From the NCBI RefSeq assembly GCF_004795105.1, contig NZ_SSBL01000014.1:62001-126000 (forward strand): a DNA stretch of 64,000 bases, given 5' to 3'. Source of the stretch: Streptomyces sp. A0642 (lineage in GTDB: Bacteria; Actinomycetota; Actinomycetes; Streptomycetales; Streptomycetaceae). Below, piece by piece: positions 1 to 6,634 of this stretch. The notes under the pieces are model-generated. The model made no database searches. It saw only the letters and a program-made list of their open reading frames with translations, and was not told the DNA's origin. Position 1 is the stretch's first letter; each line of letters starts with the position of its first letter. The translations under genes and the position numbers were made by a program.

Positions 1-3
1 AAG

Positions 4-516
4 GTGACCGAGCTGCAAGGGGAGGTGCGCAACTTGACCAGCCTACTTGCCGCGCCAACTAATCACGACACTGAGATGTTCGCAGCAGTCAACGACCAAG
101 CGTCGCCTCAGACCAGATACATCATTTGGTTGCGAGAATATTTTATGGTCACGCGCGCCAACTCGGAAACATTCCGCGAACTCGAAAAAATGATTGAATT
201 CTTCGAGCGGGAGCCGAGGGGGTTCGACGACGCTGACATGGATGGCACATACCGGAAATTTCGCGAAGCCGGGCGCGATCTGATCAACAAGATGACCGAG
301 CACATGTGGTACGAGGGAGATGAGTTGGCCCGCCTTGAAATTCCCAGAGAATGGGAACGAACGCAGCCGGAAAGACATGAGCAAGCAATTACCGAGATCG
401 GCGAGTCTCACGATTCATTCATGATCTCCTATGATGACCTCTTCCGGATGGCTCAGCGTAAAAGGCTGACGAGCGTCCTCTCTGGGCTCACCTCGCGAAA
501 CAATGCCCCTGTCTGA
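4..516 (+). CDS. Hypothetical protein, A+T-richer than all neighbours
   Basis: A 170-residue reading frame starting at GTG right at the window edge; the true start may lie upstream, so it may be 5'-partial. The protein is mostly helical-looking and charged, without membrane segment, signal peptide or a motif I recognise. Its codons are unlike the rest of the window: leucine as TTG, CTA and CTT, many A/T third positions, and Phe/Ile/Asn-rich stretches. This suggests recent acquisition as cargo of the AICE. It is on the side of the element away from int and is convergent with the YdcF-like gene. No function is proposed. Confidence 0.6.
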   Translation: MTELQGEVRNLTSLLAAPTNHDTEMFAAVNDQASPQTRYIIWLREYFMVTRANSETFRELEKMIEFFEREPRGFDDADMDGTYRKFREAGRDLINKMTEHMWYEGDELARLEIPREWERTQPERHEQAITEIGESHDSFMISYDDLFRMAQRKRLTSVLSGLTSRNNAPV

Positions 517-544
517 TCGTCGGGCCAGTGATTCCTGATGCAGC

Positions 545-579
545 CTGTCAAGCCGCGCGTGCGGTTGATGGCGTGACAG
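545..579. terminator. Candidate hairpin between convergent genes
   Basis: CTGTCA (545-550) and TGACAG (574-579) are complementary and enclose a second short stem, CCGC/GCGG. The structure lies in the 83-bp gap between the ends of the convergent hypothetical gene (stop at 516) and the YdcF-like gene (stop at 600), where a bidirectional terminator is expected. The arms are short, so support is weak. Confidence 0.3.
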
Positions 580-599
580 GTCACATCATGGCCCGAGGC

Positions 600-1253
600 C
601 TAGTTCGCCGGCACGAGACGGCTCGTGAACCCTTCGGAACACAGACGCTCGTAGGCCGCAGCAACAGGTTCCGGCACCTCCTGCCTGATCATGAACCCTT
701 GCTCTGGGTAGATGAGCAGACGCTGCTGGGCACCTACAAGCATGTCCAGCACGAGACGCGGGTCCTTCATGGAGTCGACGTACTCCGAAAGCGTCATAGG
801 AGTTGACGCACTGACGATCTCGACTCCCGGCCAGAGTTTCCGGGCCGTCGCGTAGGCGCGGCGCTCTTCGTACGGCTTACTCACGAGCAGCACGGATGAC
901 ACCTCAATGCCTCGCTCTTCGAGCAGCACGCGTGTGAAGTTGATGTTCTCGCCCGTGTTCCGTGCCTTGGACTCAATGACGATCGCTGAAGCAGGAACGC
1001 CAAGTTCCAGCGCCCGCTCTCGATAGTGCTCGGCTTCCCCTCGGGGCATCCGATCGCGAGTCGTCCGACTGGTCGCCCCCGTGAAGACGATCAGCGGAAA
1101 CATCCCACGCTGGTACAGGCCCACGGTCACATCAGCTACACCCAAGTCGTGACTGCCGAGACCGATGGCGACCGAGCAGGGCCGCGGCTCGTGATGCATC
1201 TGCTGAAAGTCCCAGAGCCGCTGAGCGTCAGACCACGTCTGTACCGAGATCAC
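600..1253 (-). CDS. YdcF-like DUF218 family protein
   Basis: 217 residues. The start is GTG at 1253, which overlaps the TGA of the upstream GntR gene by four bases (GTGA), so the two are translationally coupled. Longer readings in this frame only shadow GntR. The middle has the DUF218 pattern: a GLGSHDLGVAD stretch near residues 27-37, LIVFTGAT after a core strand, then GEAEHYRERALELGVP, ESKARNTGENINFTR and SVLLVSKPYEERRA. E. coli YdcF of this family binds S-adenosylmethionine; the reaction is unknown. Its place in the repressor operon of an AICE, where pSAM2 carries the Nudix gene pif, makes a role in element control or exclusion possible, but that is inference. Confidence 0.78.
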   Translation of the reverse strand: MISVQTWSDAQRLWDFQQMHHEPRPCSVAIGLGSHDLGVADVTVGLYQRGMFPLIVFTGATSRTTRDRMPRGEAEHYRERALELGVPASAIVIESKARNTGENINFTRVLLEERGIEVSSVLLVSKPYEERRAYATARKLWPGVEIVSASTPMTLSEYVDSMKDPRLVLDMLVGAQQRLLIYPEQGFMIRQEVPEPVAAAYERLCSEGFTSRLVPAN

Positions 1254-2038
1254 TGGGCTGATCCTTCCGCCGAGTCGGGCACCTTGAAGTCGTACTCCCA
1301 CGCGAAGCGGGACGCCGCGTGGACGCCGACCGCGAACTCGACCACCGTGTCGTCCGCCGTGAACGTCGTGCGGTGCAGCTCGACTACCCACTCGCCGGCG
1401 GCCAGCTGCAGGAGCTTCGCCTCGTCCGACGTGGGGACGCGCGCGAAGAGTTGCTCCTTCATGTGGTCGATCTCGTAGCCCGCGTCGTACAGGACGCGGA
1501 AGCCCCCGCCACGGCCGGCGGGGCCCGGTGTGGGGTCGACGATGCGCGTGCCCTCGACGTGCTCGGGACGGTAGTAGCTGGTCAAGGTGTGCGTCGGCTG
1601 GTCGCCCTCCTTCACCAGGCGGGCTCGGGCGTAGACGTCCGCACCGGCCGGCAGGCCATGCGCTTCCGCGACTGCCGGCGGAGCTTCGACGAGAGAGACC
1701 GTCTGCGTCTGATCTCCCCGGCGGTAGGCCCGGCCTGTGGCAACCCGGTCAGCGATGAACGCCACTTGGTCGCCGTCGCGCCACTTCGCCTTGTCGTACC
1801 GGGCGACGCCGAGCCGCTTCAGCGGGGTCTGTTGACGCACGACCGTCCCGTGCCCCCGTGACGACGCGACCAGCCCTTCGGCCTCCAGCGCCTTGTACGC
1901 CGCGTGAACCGTGGACTTTGAGCCCTCGCCAGCCTCGACAAGCTCTCTGATGTGCGGCAACTGCTGGCCAGGGGCGTACTCGCCCGACCTGATCCGAGCA
2001 GCCAGCGTGTCGGCGAGCTCTCGCCATTTCGGTGCCAT
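1250..2038 (-). CDS. GntR/HutC-family repressor (KorSA-like)
   Basis: 262 residues from ATG at 2038, chosen because a strong AAAGGAGG ribosome site precedes it and the winged-helix domain begins at once (WRELADTLAARIRSGEY, then EGSKSTVHAAYKALEAEGLV). The C-terminal two thirds fits a UTRA ligand-binding domain. AICEs such as pSAM2 carry a GntR regulator (KorSA) that keeps transfer and excision genes off. Three copies of one palindrome lie 34 to 105 bp upstream of this start, so the protein probably represses itself and the rightward transfer operon. The ligand is unknown. It heads a two-gene operon with the YdcF-like gene. Confidence 0.85.
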   Translation of the reverse strand: MAPKWRELADTLAARIRSGEYAPGQQLPHIRELVEAGEGSKSTVHAAYKALEAEGLVASSRGHGTVVRQQTPLKRLGVARYDKAKWRDGDQVAFIADRVATGRAYRRGDQTQTVSLVEAPPAVAEAHGLPAGADVYARARLVKEGDQPTHTLTSYYRPEHVEGTRIVDPTPGPAGRGGGFRVLYDAGYEIDHMKEQLFARVPTSDEAKLLQLAAGEWVVELHRTTFTADDTVVEFAVGVHAASRFAWEYDFKVPDSAEGSAQ

Positions 2039-2071
2039 TCCAGCCTCCTTTCGACCCGCCCAGTCAAACAC

Positions 2072-2143
2072 AGTCCCAGGACTGTTGACAGTCCTGGGAC
2101 TGTGGGTGCATTGTCTCACTAGCGGTCACGCAGTCCCAGGACT
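2072..2143. promoter_or_regulatory. Three palindromic operators, AGTCC-YR-GGACT
   Basis: AGTCCCAGGACT at 2072-2083, its reverse complement AGTCCTGGGACT at 2090-2101, and AGTCCCAGGACT again at 2132-2143. Each is a perfect 5-bp inverted repeat around a 2-bp centre. The first two starts are 18 bp apart and the third is 42 bp further. They lie in the divergent region between the GntR gene and the rightward transfer genes, where a KorSA-type repressor would be expected to bind. Assignment to this GntR protein is inference from position and symmetry. Confidence 0.75.
2085..2114 (+). promoter_or_regulatory. Candidate rightward promoter overlapping an operator
   Basis: A perfect -35 hexamer TTGACA (2085-2090) is followed after 18 bp by a weak -10-like CATTGT (2109-2114). 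The second operator copy fills the spacer, so bound repressor would block it. It points towards the transfer block that begins near 2498. Confidence 0.4.
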
Positions 2144-2227
2144 ACAAGCCTCGGGGGTTTGTTCTGCGTGCCTGCTCGCACCGCCCGGAGGGCTCCGTGA
2201 AACGGGTTCAAAGGAAGCGGCCGTTCA

Positions 2228-2251
2228 TTGAGAACTGAACAGCGTGCCAAG
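2228..2251 (+). other. rRNA-leader-like motif in the long leader
   Basis: TTGAGAACTGAACAGCGTGCC at 2228-2248, shown here only in part as a motif, resembles the TTGAGAACT..ACAGYGTG segments found in actinobacterial rRNA operon leaders and spacers, which are tied to antitermination and processing. It sits in a 354-bp stretch (2144-2497) that otherwise holds no gene I can support. A role as an antitermination site for the transfer operon is inference. Confidence 0.35.
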
Positions 2252-2439
2252 GATCGCCGCCTCTCCTGTGCCTTAAGCAGGCGGCAGCGCGGGACACCAT
2301 CCCGTGTGCTCAACCGCGTGACTCGACCACTTCGCAGCCCCCATGACCGCTGCGGCCGGTTGCCTCCTCCGCCCGTCCGGCCCTCATCTCAGGGCTGTAC
2401 GGGCGGGGCTGAGGGGAGCCGGATGGCCCGGAACCAGGA

Positions 2440-2469
2440 GCGGCACCCCGGGGGCAACCGGGGTGCCGC
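2440..2469. terminator. Perfect 11-bp hairpin
   Basis: Arms 2440-2450 (GCGGCACCCCG) and 2459-2469 (CGGGGTGCCGC) are exactly complementary around an 8-nt loop. No T run follows, which is common for Streptomyces terminators. It lies just upstream of a ribosome site and small reading frame, so it could also be an attenuator in the transfer-operon leader. Confidence 0.55.
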
Positions 2470-2497
2470 GAGACAGGCACCTATGTAGGAGGCACCT

Positions 2498-2590
2498 GTG
2501 ATCAGCAGTCTGACAGAGCAGGAACGCGAGGAACTCTCCAAGAAGGTCAGCGAGGCCAACCGCCGTTCTACCGGCGGGTCTGGTCGCTGA
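2498..2590 (+). CDS. Putative 30-residue small protein
   Basis: A GTG start at 2498 is preceded by GGAGG (2488-2492) at 5-nt spacing, better than most sites in the window. The 30-residue product begins MISSLTEQEREELSKKV and ends STGGSGR: an acidic/basic amphipathic helix followed by a short flexible tail. It lies between two perfect hairpins in the leader of the transfer block. Small helical proteins of this size are common in AICEs but I do not recognise a family. The evidence is the ribosome site and sensible composition only. Confidence 0.5.
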   Translation: MISSLTEQEREELSKKVSEANRRSTGGSGR

Positions 2591-2710
2591 CCATGCACCG
2601 CCCCGGATCACGGCGTGAGGCTGCCGGATCGAATCCGGCTCGGGGCGCTGGCCGCCTGGTCTGGCGGCTGGGCCGGCCGCCAGACGCGGCAGGCCATCTC
2701 TGAACGGCAC

Positions 2711-2740
2711 GCGGCCCCGGGTCTAGCCACCCGGGGCCGC
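2711..2740. terminator. Perfect 12-bp hairpin before the transfer block
   Basis: GCGGCCCCGGGT (2711-2722) pairs exactly with ACCCGGGGCCGC (2729-2740) around a 6-nt loop, followed by TCTTTG. It is the strongest terminator-like structure of the element and lies between the small reading frame and the ATG at 2778, so transcription from the upstream promoter must pass it or be attenuated by it. Confidence 0.65.
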
Positions 2741-2777
2741 TCTTTGAGGCCGTCTCACCGCTAGGAGAAAACGACCC

Positions 2778-3086
2778 ATGAAGACCATCGTTGCTGGTCG
2801 CGAGCCTGTTACCGCGACTGAGTTCATTGAGCTGGCTCTGGGGATCGACCTGGAGCTGTTCACTGGTTCGGCCGCGGAGTCCGCGATGGAGCGGGCGGCG
2901 CGGCTGGACGTCGCCCACGAGGTCCTGGCGGACCTGCGGGAGGGCGAACCGGAGACCGCGGCCTACGCCGCGAGCCTGCTACGGACGCTTCCCCTGAAGG
3001 TGCAGACGAACGGCCGGCGCCCGCGCCGTACGGTCCGCCGCCAGGGCGCGACGGGCTTCGCCGCCAATTCGGCGGTGGCCGCATGA
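2778..3086 (+). CDS. Hypothetical AICE protein
   Basis: 102 residues from ATG at 2778 with GGAG ten or so bases upstream. The first 70 residues are acidic and helical-looking (for example VTATEFIELALGIDLELF); the tail from residue 78 is basic (RRPRRTVRRQG), giving a split-charge protein that could bind DNA or an acidic partner. No membrane segment. Its ATGA end overlaps the next start, and it opens a chain of four coupled genes to 4700. Family not recognised. Confidence 0.7.
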   Translation: MKTIVAGREPVTATEFIELALGIDLELFTGSAAESAMERAARLDVAHEVLADLREGEPETAAYAASLLRTLPLKVQTNGRRPRRTVRRQGATGFAANSAVAA

Positions 3087-3370
3087 GGGAGCACACCGCG
3101 CAGCTCTCCATCCGTGACGGCCGGTGGCGCCTGTATGTCGCGCTGATGGGCGTTCCGGTGTCCCAGTGGCCGGAGCACGACTTCGGCCCCGCGCTCGTCG
3201 TGCCGACGATGGCCGCGCGTTCACAGGCCCTTGCCGGGCTCGGGTTCGTGTTCACGGACGGTGCCGAGTGGGGGTGGGAGGAGTACAGCGAGACGCTGGA
3301 CGACGACGCGTCGCCTGTGCGGCTGCTGGCCTCGGTTCAGGTGCGTTCACGGGACGGGGGTGCGCCGTGA
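3083..3370 (+). CDS. Small soluble protein resembling DUF6303
   Basis: 95 residues, start ATG in the ATGA overlap with the gene before. The pattern SIRDGRWRLYVALMG near the start, WPEHDFG, VPTMAARSQALAGLGF, EWGWEEYSE and SPVRLLASVQVRSR matches what I remember of the Streptomyces DUF6303 proteins found next to AICE transfer genes. Function unknown. No signal peptide or membrane segment. It ends in a GTGA overlap with the membrane protein that follows, so the products are probably made in fixed ratio. Confidence 0.7.
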   Translation: MREHTAQLSIRDGRWRLYVALMGVPVSQWPEHDFGPALVVPTMAARSQALAGLGFVFTDGAEWGWEEYSETLDDDASPVRLLASVQVRSRDGGAP

Positions 3371-4371
3371 ACAGTGTTCAGATCCGTTCAGCAGAGCGCG
3401 CCCTGTCGGTCGGGACGTGGTTGATCGTGGGTGGGGCGATGCTCTTTTCCATCCTCACGGTGACGCCGCTGATGGAGAAGCACACGGCCGAGGGGTGGAA
3501 GTGGACCGCGCCGATTCTGCCCCTGGTGGTGGATGCCGCGGTCGTGATCGTGGTCCGTCTCGATGCTGTCCTGGCCCGTCTTGGCGGGCATGGGGGGCGG
3601 TGGCCGGTTGCGCTGCGGTGGATGACGGGGTGCATGACCCTGGCGTTGAACGTGGCCGACTCCGCGCTGAGGAAAGAGCTGGTCGGCGTGGCCGTGCACG
3701 CGGTCGCCCCGCTCCTGCTCATCGTCACCGCAGAGACCGGTCTTGCCTACCGCCAGGCCATCACGGCCGCCCTGGCCGCGCAGGAGGCCCGGCAGAAGGC
3801 AGAGCAGGCCGAGCGCGAGCAAGCCGCCGTGGAGCGCCGTGAGGTGGCCGAGCGGCGGGCCCGTGAGGAGCGCGAGCACGCCGCCCAGTTGGTGCGTGAG
3901 CAGCGTGAGCATGAAGCGCTGTTGGCCCGTGAACAGACCGCCCGGGAGCAGGCGGCGCGGGCGGAGGAGCGCGAGCGGGCCGAGGTCCGGGAGTGTGCTG
4001 AGCGGGAGGCTCGTGAACGCCGTGAACGCGAGCGTGAACAGCAGCAGGTAGAGCGTGAACGCCTCGAACGCGAGGCCGCTCAACGCCGTGCTGCTGAGCG
4101 TCGTGAGCGCGAGGAGCGTGAGCGCCGTGAAGAGGCCGAGCGGCAGGAGCGGGCCGAGCGTGAACGCGCCGCGCTCCTGGCGGCCGGCCCGCCCGAGAAG
4201 AAGCTGCTTGAGCCCCAAGCCCTGGAAACCGTGAAGGCGGCGTTCGTCGCGGGGCTCCCGGTGAGGGCTGCGGCCGAGTTGACCGGTTGGTCGATCGGCT
4301 GGATCTCCACCCGCTACCAGGAACTGCGCGACCCCGCCCCGAACCGGGCGCTTGAAAGCGCGAGCCAGTGA
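3367..4371 (+). CDS. DUF2637-like membrane protein with long coiled coil and C-terminal HTH
   Basis: 334 residues from the GTG at 3367 that overlaps the previous TGA; an in-frame extension to 3124 only shadows the neighbour. Residues about 15-130 contain four hydrophobic segments with the DUF2637 feel (PILPLVVDAAVVIVVRLDAV). Residues about 135-275 are an unbroken Arg/Glu-rich coiled coil built on R-E-R-E and A-E-R-R units. The end (residues about 285-325, ETVKAAFVAGLPVRAAAELTGWS) fits a helix-turn-helix. It may anchor element DNA or the transfer machine at the membrane. Similar proteins are usual in Streptomyces plasmids and AICEs, but their exact job is unknown. Confidence 0.75.
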   Translation: MNSVQIRSAERALSVGTWLIVGGAMLFSILTVTPLMEKHTAEGWKWTAPILPLVVDAAVVIVVRLDAVLARLGGHGGRWPVALRWMTGCMTLALNVADSALRKELVGVAVHAVAPLLLIVTAETGLAYRQAITAALAAQEARQKAEQAEREQAAVERREVAERRAREEREHAAQLVREQREHEALLAREQTAREQAARAEERERAEVRECAEREARERREREREQQQVERERLEREAAQRRAAERREREERERREEAERQERAERERAALLAAGPPEKKLLEPQALETVKAAFVAGLPVRAAAELTGWSIGWISTRYQELRDPAPNRALESASQ

Positions 4372-4700
4372 GCACGCTGCCGGTCTACCCCTGGCACCTG
4401 GCCCCGGACGGCTACGCGACCTTCCGACAGCTCCGGACCCGCGGGCTGCGGCCCGGCGGTCAGGACGTCGCCGCCGTGCTGGAGCGCCCGCGCAAGCGCC
4501 GGGGCCCGCTGGTCGCCTACCTCTACCGCGTGGACCGGGCTAAGCCGGTCCGGCCGATGACGCCGGCCAAACGGGCCGCGCTGGCGAAGGCGAATGCCGC
4601 TCAGCAGGTCTGCCCGAACTGCCGGCGGGACGCCGGGTATCGCATTCCGTCATCGCTCGGCATGTGCGTGCCGTGCCACGACGCCCCGCCCACACCGTGA
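4368..4700 (+). CDS. RRQRL-motif-type zinc-binding protein
   Basis: 110 residues, GTG start overlapping the previous TGA by four bases. The N-terminus (LPVYPWHLAPDGYATFRQLRTRGLRPGGQDV) and the middle (RPMTPAKRAALAKANAAQ) fit the Streptomyces family annotated as RRQRL-motif zinc-binding proteins, here with RQLR in place of RRQRL. The C-terminus has CPNC and CVPC 18 residues apart, a zinc-ribbon pattern. The family is typical of AICEs and of unknown function; nucleic acid binding is likely from the zinc ribbon and basic charge. Confidence 0.75.
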   Translation: MSTLPVYPWHLAPDGYATFRQLRTRGLRPGGQDVAAVLERPRKRRGPLVAYLYRVDRAKPVRPMTPAKRAALAKANAAQQVCPNCRRDAGYRIPSSLGMCVPCHDAPPTP

Positions 4701-4721
4701 ACACCCACTGGGAGATCAGAC

Positions 4722-4943
4722 ATGCCCGAGGAACTGCCCGAGTACCACTTCATCATCACCGCGCAGAAGCCCTTGCCGGGCGGTGGGCACGCGATGGCCA
4801 CCTGGTCCGCCTACCTGACGCCCCGGCCCGGGCAGAGGCGGCACGAGGTGTACGCGGAGATCCGCAACGCGTACGAGAAGCGCTACCCGGACCTGGCGCG
4901 GGCCTGCGTCACGTTCTTCTCGCTCGAACTGAACACGCTCTGA
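4722..4943 (+). CDS. Small conserved AICE protein, function unknown
   Basis: 73 residues starting MPEELPEYHFIITAQKPLPGG, with an ATG 21 bp after the preceding stop. It looks like a compact alpha/beta protein with no Cys, signal or membrane segment. It sits between the zinc protein and the large basic transfer protein in the same orientation. Similar short proteins accompany AICE transfer genes; no function can be assigned. Confidence 0.65.
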   Translation: MPEELPEYHFIITAQKPLPGGGHAMATWSAYLTPRPGQRRHEVYAEIRNAYEKRYPDLARACVTFFSLELNTL

Positions 4944-5034
4944 CCTCGTACGACTGGCTGCGCGGTGACCCGGACGCCTGCTTGGACGGCCGTGTCCGGG
5001 CCACCGCCTCCTCCGCCAAGGGAGTGCACTCAGC

Positions 5035-6633
5035 ATGACGGAAGTCAGCACAGCACCGGTAGCAGCCCCCGCTGCTGCCCCGCCCGAAACACCCCCGCCC
5101 ACCAACCCGGCACCCACCCCCGCACCCGAGCAGCCCACCAGCAAGAGGGTGGAGCACACCGCGGGCGGGTGGCCGGTGGTGCCGCTTGCCGTGACCGGTG
5201 CGAACTCCACGATCGGGGTGGTCGCCGCATCCGCGCTCGCGGCTGGCCCGGTCGGTGCCGCGGTGGCCGCCGCCGGGGCCGCCGTGGTCGCCACCACGAC
5301 CGCGGTACGCCGCCGCAACAAGACCCGCACCGCCCACCGCAAGGCGAGCCGCATCCGGTCCGGCACCCTCCAGAAGGCCGCAGGGGGCCGCACCGGCGGT
5401 GCTGGCCGCGGTCTCCCGACGCAGGGCCGCCCCACCGCGTCTCGCTCCACCGGCACCAAGCCCCGCCCCCACAGCGGCACCAAAGCCGCCACGGGCAAGG
5501 GTCGTTCGGCCGGCGGCGCGTCGACTCCCGGTGCGAGCCGGACCGATTCCGGGCTGACCCGGGGCGGTTCCGGCGGAAGGCGGGGCCCGCTCGGGAAGTC
5601 TGCGGGCCGTGGGTCTGCTGGCCGGGCTTCGCAGGTCAAATCCCTGCGGGATACGGCCCGGAAGCTGCCGCCGTCTCGTCACGCGGCCCGCACGGGAACG
5701 AACCAGGCGCGCCGTTCGGTGGCCGATGCCCGCCGCGCCGCCCGCGCCAACAGCACCACCGGCCCCGGCAAGACCCGGTCGGGGCTGATCGGCCGGGCCG
5801 GTAAGGCCGCGGCGGGCAAGGCCCGTTCCGTCCGCGACGCCGCGATCCGCAAGGGCCGCACCGCACAAGACCAGCGGGCCGCCGCCCGGCTGGAGTCCAG
5901 CCGGGACCGGGTACGTAAGGCCGGTGTCCGCAAGGCGGCACGGGCCGCGCTGCGCAGGTCCGCGGCCCGGAAGCAGGGCCGTCGCCTGATGGCCGCACTG
6001 CTGGCCGCCCCGCTCGGGGTGCTCGGAATGCTGAGCACTCCACTCGGGCGGAAGCTCGGCTGGGCCTGGCTGCAGCAGCCCGGCCGCCGCCTCTACCAGC
6101 ACATGATGCGCTCTGCCGAGGAACGCAAAGCCGCCCGCGACGCCGCGATACGCGAGCGTCTGGCCGCCGAGGAGAAAGCCCTCGACGACGCCGCCGAAGG
6201 TCACGGCGAGGAGATCGGCGACACCGTTCAACGCCCGTTCCACCTGCTCCCCGCACAGCCCAACACCACCCCTGTGGAGGTTGTCAGCATGTCCGGTTTC
6301 AAGTTCGAAGAGGCCGCGGCCGAAATGGAGAACGCGGCCCGCACCTACGAGCCCGAGAACAACATGGAGATCCTCTCCATGGTCGAGAACCTCCCCGACG
6401 CACTCACCTCCGTTGCCAACACCTTCCGCATCCTGGCCGAGCGCTCCGACAGCGAGTTCCCGCTGGAGAAGGACATCGCCGGGGCCTTCGACGAGATCTA
6501 CGGCGCCCTGATGCGGGCCGTTGACGCGTCCGGCGACCTCGGAGAGCTGTTCCGTCATGTTCACGAGCACGACATCGCCCGTCACGAGGACCCCCGCAAC
6601 GGTCCCGAGGCCGAGAAGGGCTGGAACGTCTGA
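5035..6633 (+). CDS. Large basic membrane-associated transfer protein
   Basis: 532 residues. Residues 1-40 are Pro/Ala-rich; about 48-90 form one or two hydrophobic segments (GVVAASALAAGPVGAAVAAAGAAVV), followed by about 230 residues extremely rich in Arg, Lys, Gly and Ser, a second hydrophobic patch (LMAALLAAPLGVLGML, about residue 320), and a conserved-looking acidic helical domain from about 419 to the end. The stop is one base before the translocase ATG, so the two are probably coupled. The layout suggests a membrane-bound DNA- or wall-binding helper of conjugation or intramycelial spread (Spd-like). An internal ribosome site and ATG at 6289 may give the last 114 residues separately. Confidence 0.7.
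   Translation: MTEVSTAPVAAPAAAPPETPPPTNPAPTPAPEQPTSKRVEHTAGGWPVVPLAVTGANSTIGVVAASALAAGPVGAAVAAAGAAVVATTTAVRRRNKTRTAHRKASRIRSGTLQKAAGGRTGGAGRGLPTQGRPTASRSTGTKPRPHSGTKAATGKGRSAGGASTPGASRTDSGLTRGGSGGRRGPLGKSAGRGSAGRASQVKSLRDTARKLPPSRHAARTGTNQARRSVADARRAARANSTTGPGKTRSGLIGRAGKAAAGKARSVRDAAIRKGRTAQDQRAAARLESSRDRVRKAGVRKAARAALRRSAARKQGRRLMAALLAAPLGVLGMLSTPLGRKLGWAWLQQPGRRLYQHMMRSAEERKAARDAAIRERLAAEEKALDDAAEGHGEEIGDTVQRPFHLLPAQPNTTPVEVVSMSGFKFEEAAAEMENAARTYEPENNMEILSMVENLPDALTSVANTFRILAERSDSEFPLEKDIAGAFDEIYGALMRAVDASGDLGELFRHVHEHDIARHEDPRNGPEAEKGWNV
6289..6633 (+). CDS. Possible internal translation product of the basic transfer protein
   Basis: Inside the large gene, GTGGAGG (6274-6280) stands 8 bases before an in-frame ATG at 6289. 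Translation from it would give 114 residues starting MSGFKFEEAAAEMENAAR: acidic, soluble, helical, and of quite different character from the Arg/Lys-rich part before it. The junction coincides with the change in composition, as expected for a domain that can also work alone. Evidence is the ribosome site and the domain boundary only. Confidence 0.4.
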   Translation: MSGFKFEEAAAEMENAARTYEPENNMEILSMVENLPDALTSVANTFRILAERSDSEFPLEKDIAGAFDEIYGALMRAVDASGDLGELFRHVHEHDIARHEDPRNGPEAEKGWNV

Positions 6634-6634
6634 C

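Noticed and set aside
2228..2488. Plus-strand frame in the AICE leader
   Set aside because: Arg/Pro/Ser-rich shadow composition, runs through a hairpin, and no ribosome site; the 30-residue frame at 2498 is better supported.
1..2500. Far attachment site of the AICE
   Set aside because: I looked for the tRNA-Tyr 3' segment (for example GGTTCGAACCTGGG) in the left part and did not see it; the site must lie outside.
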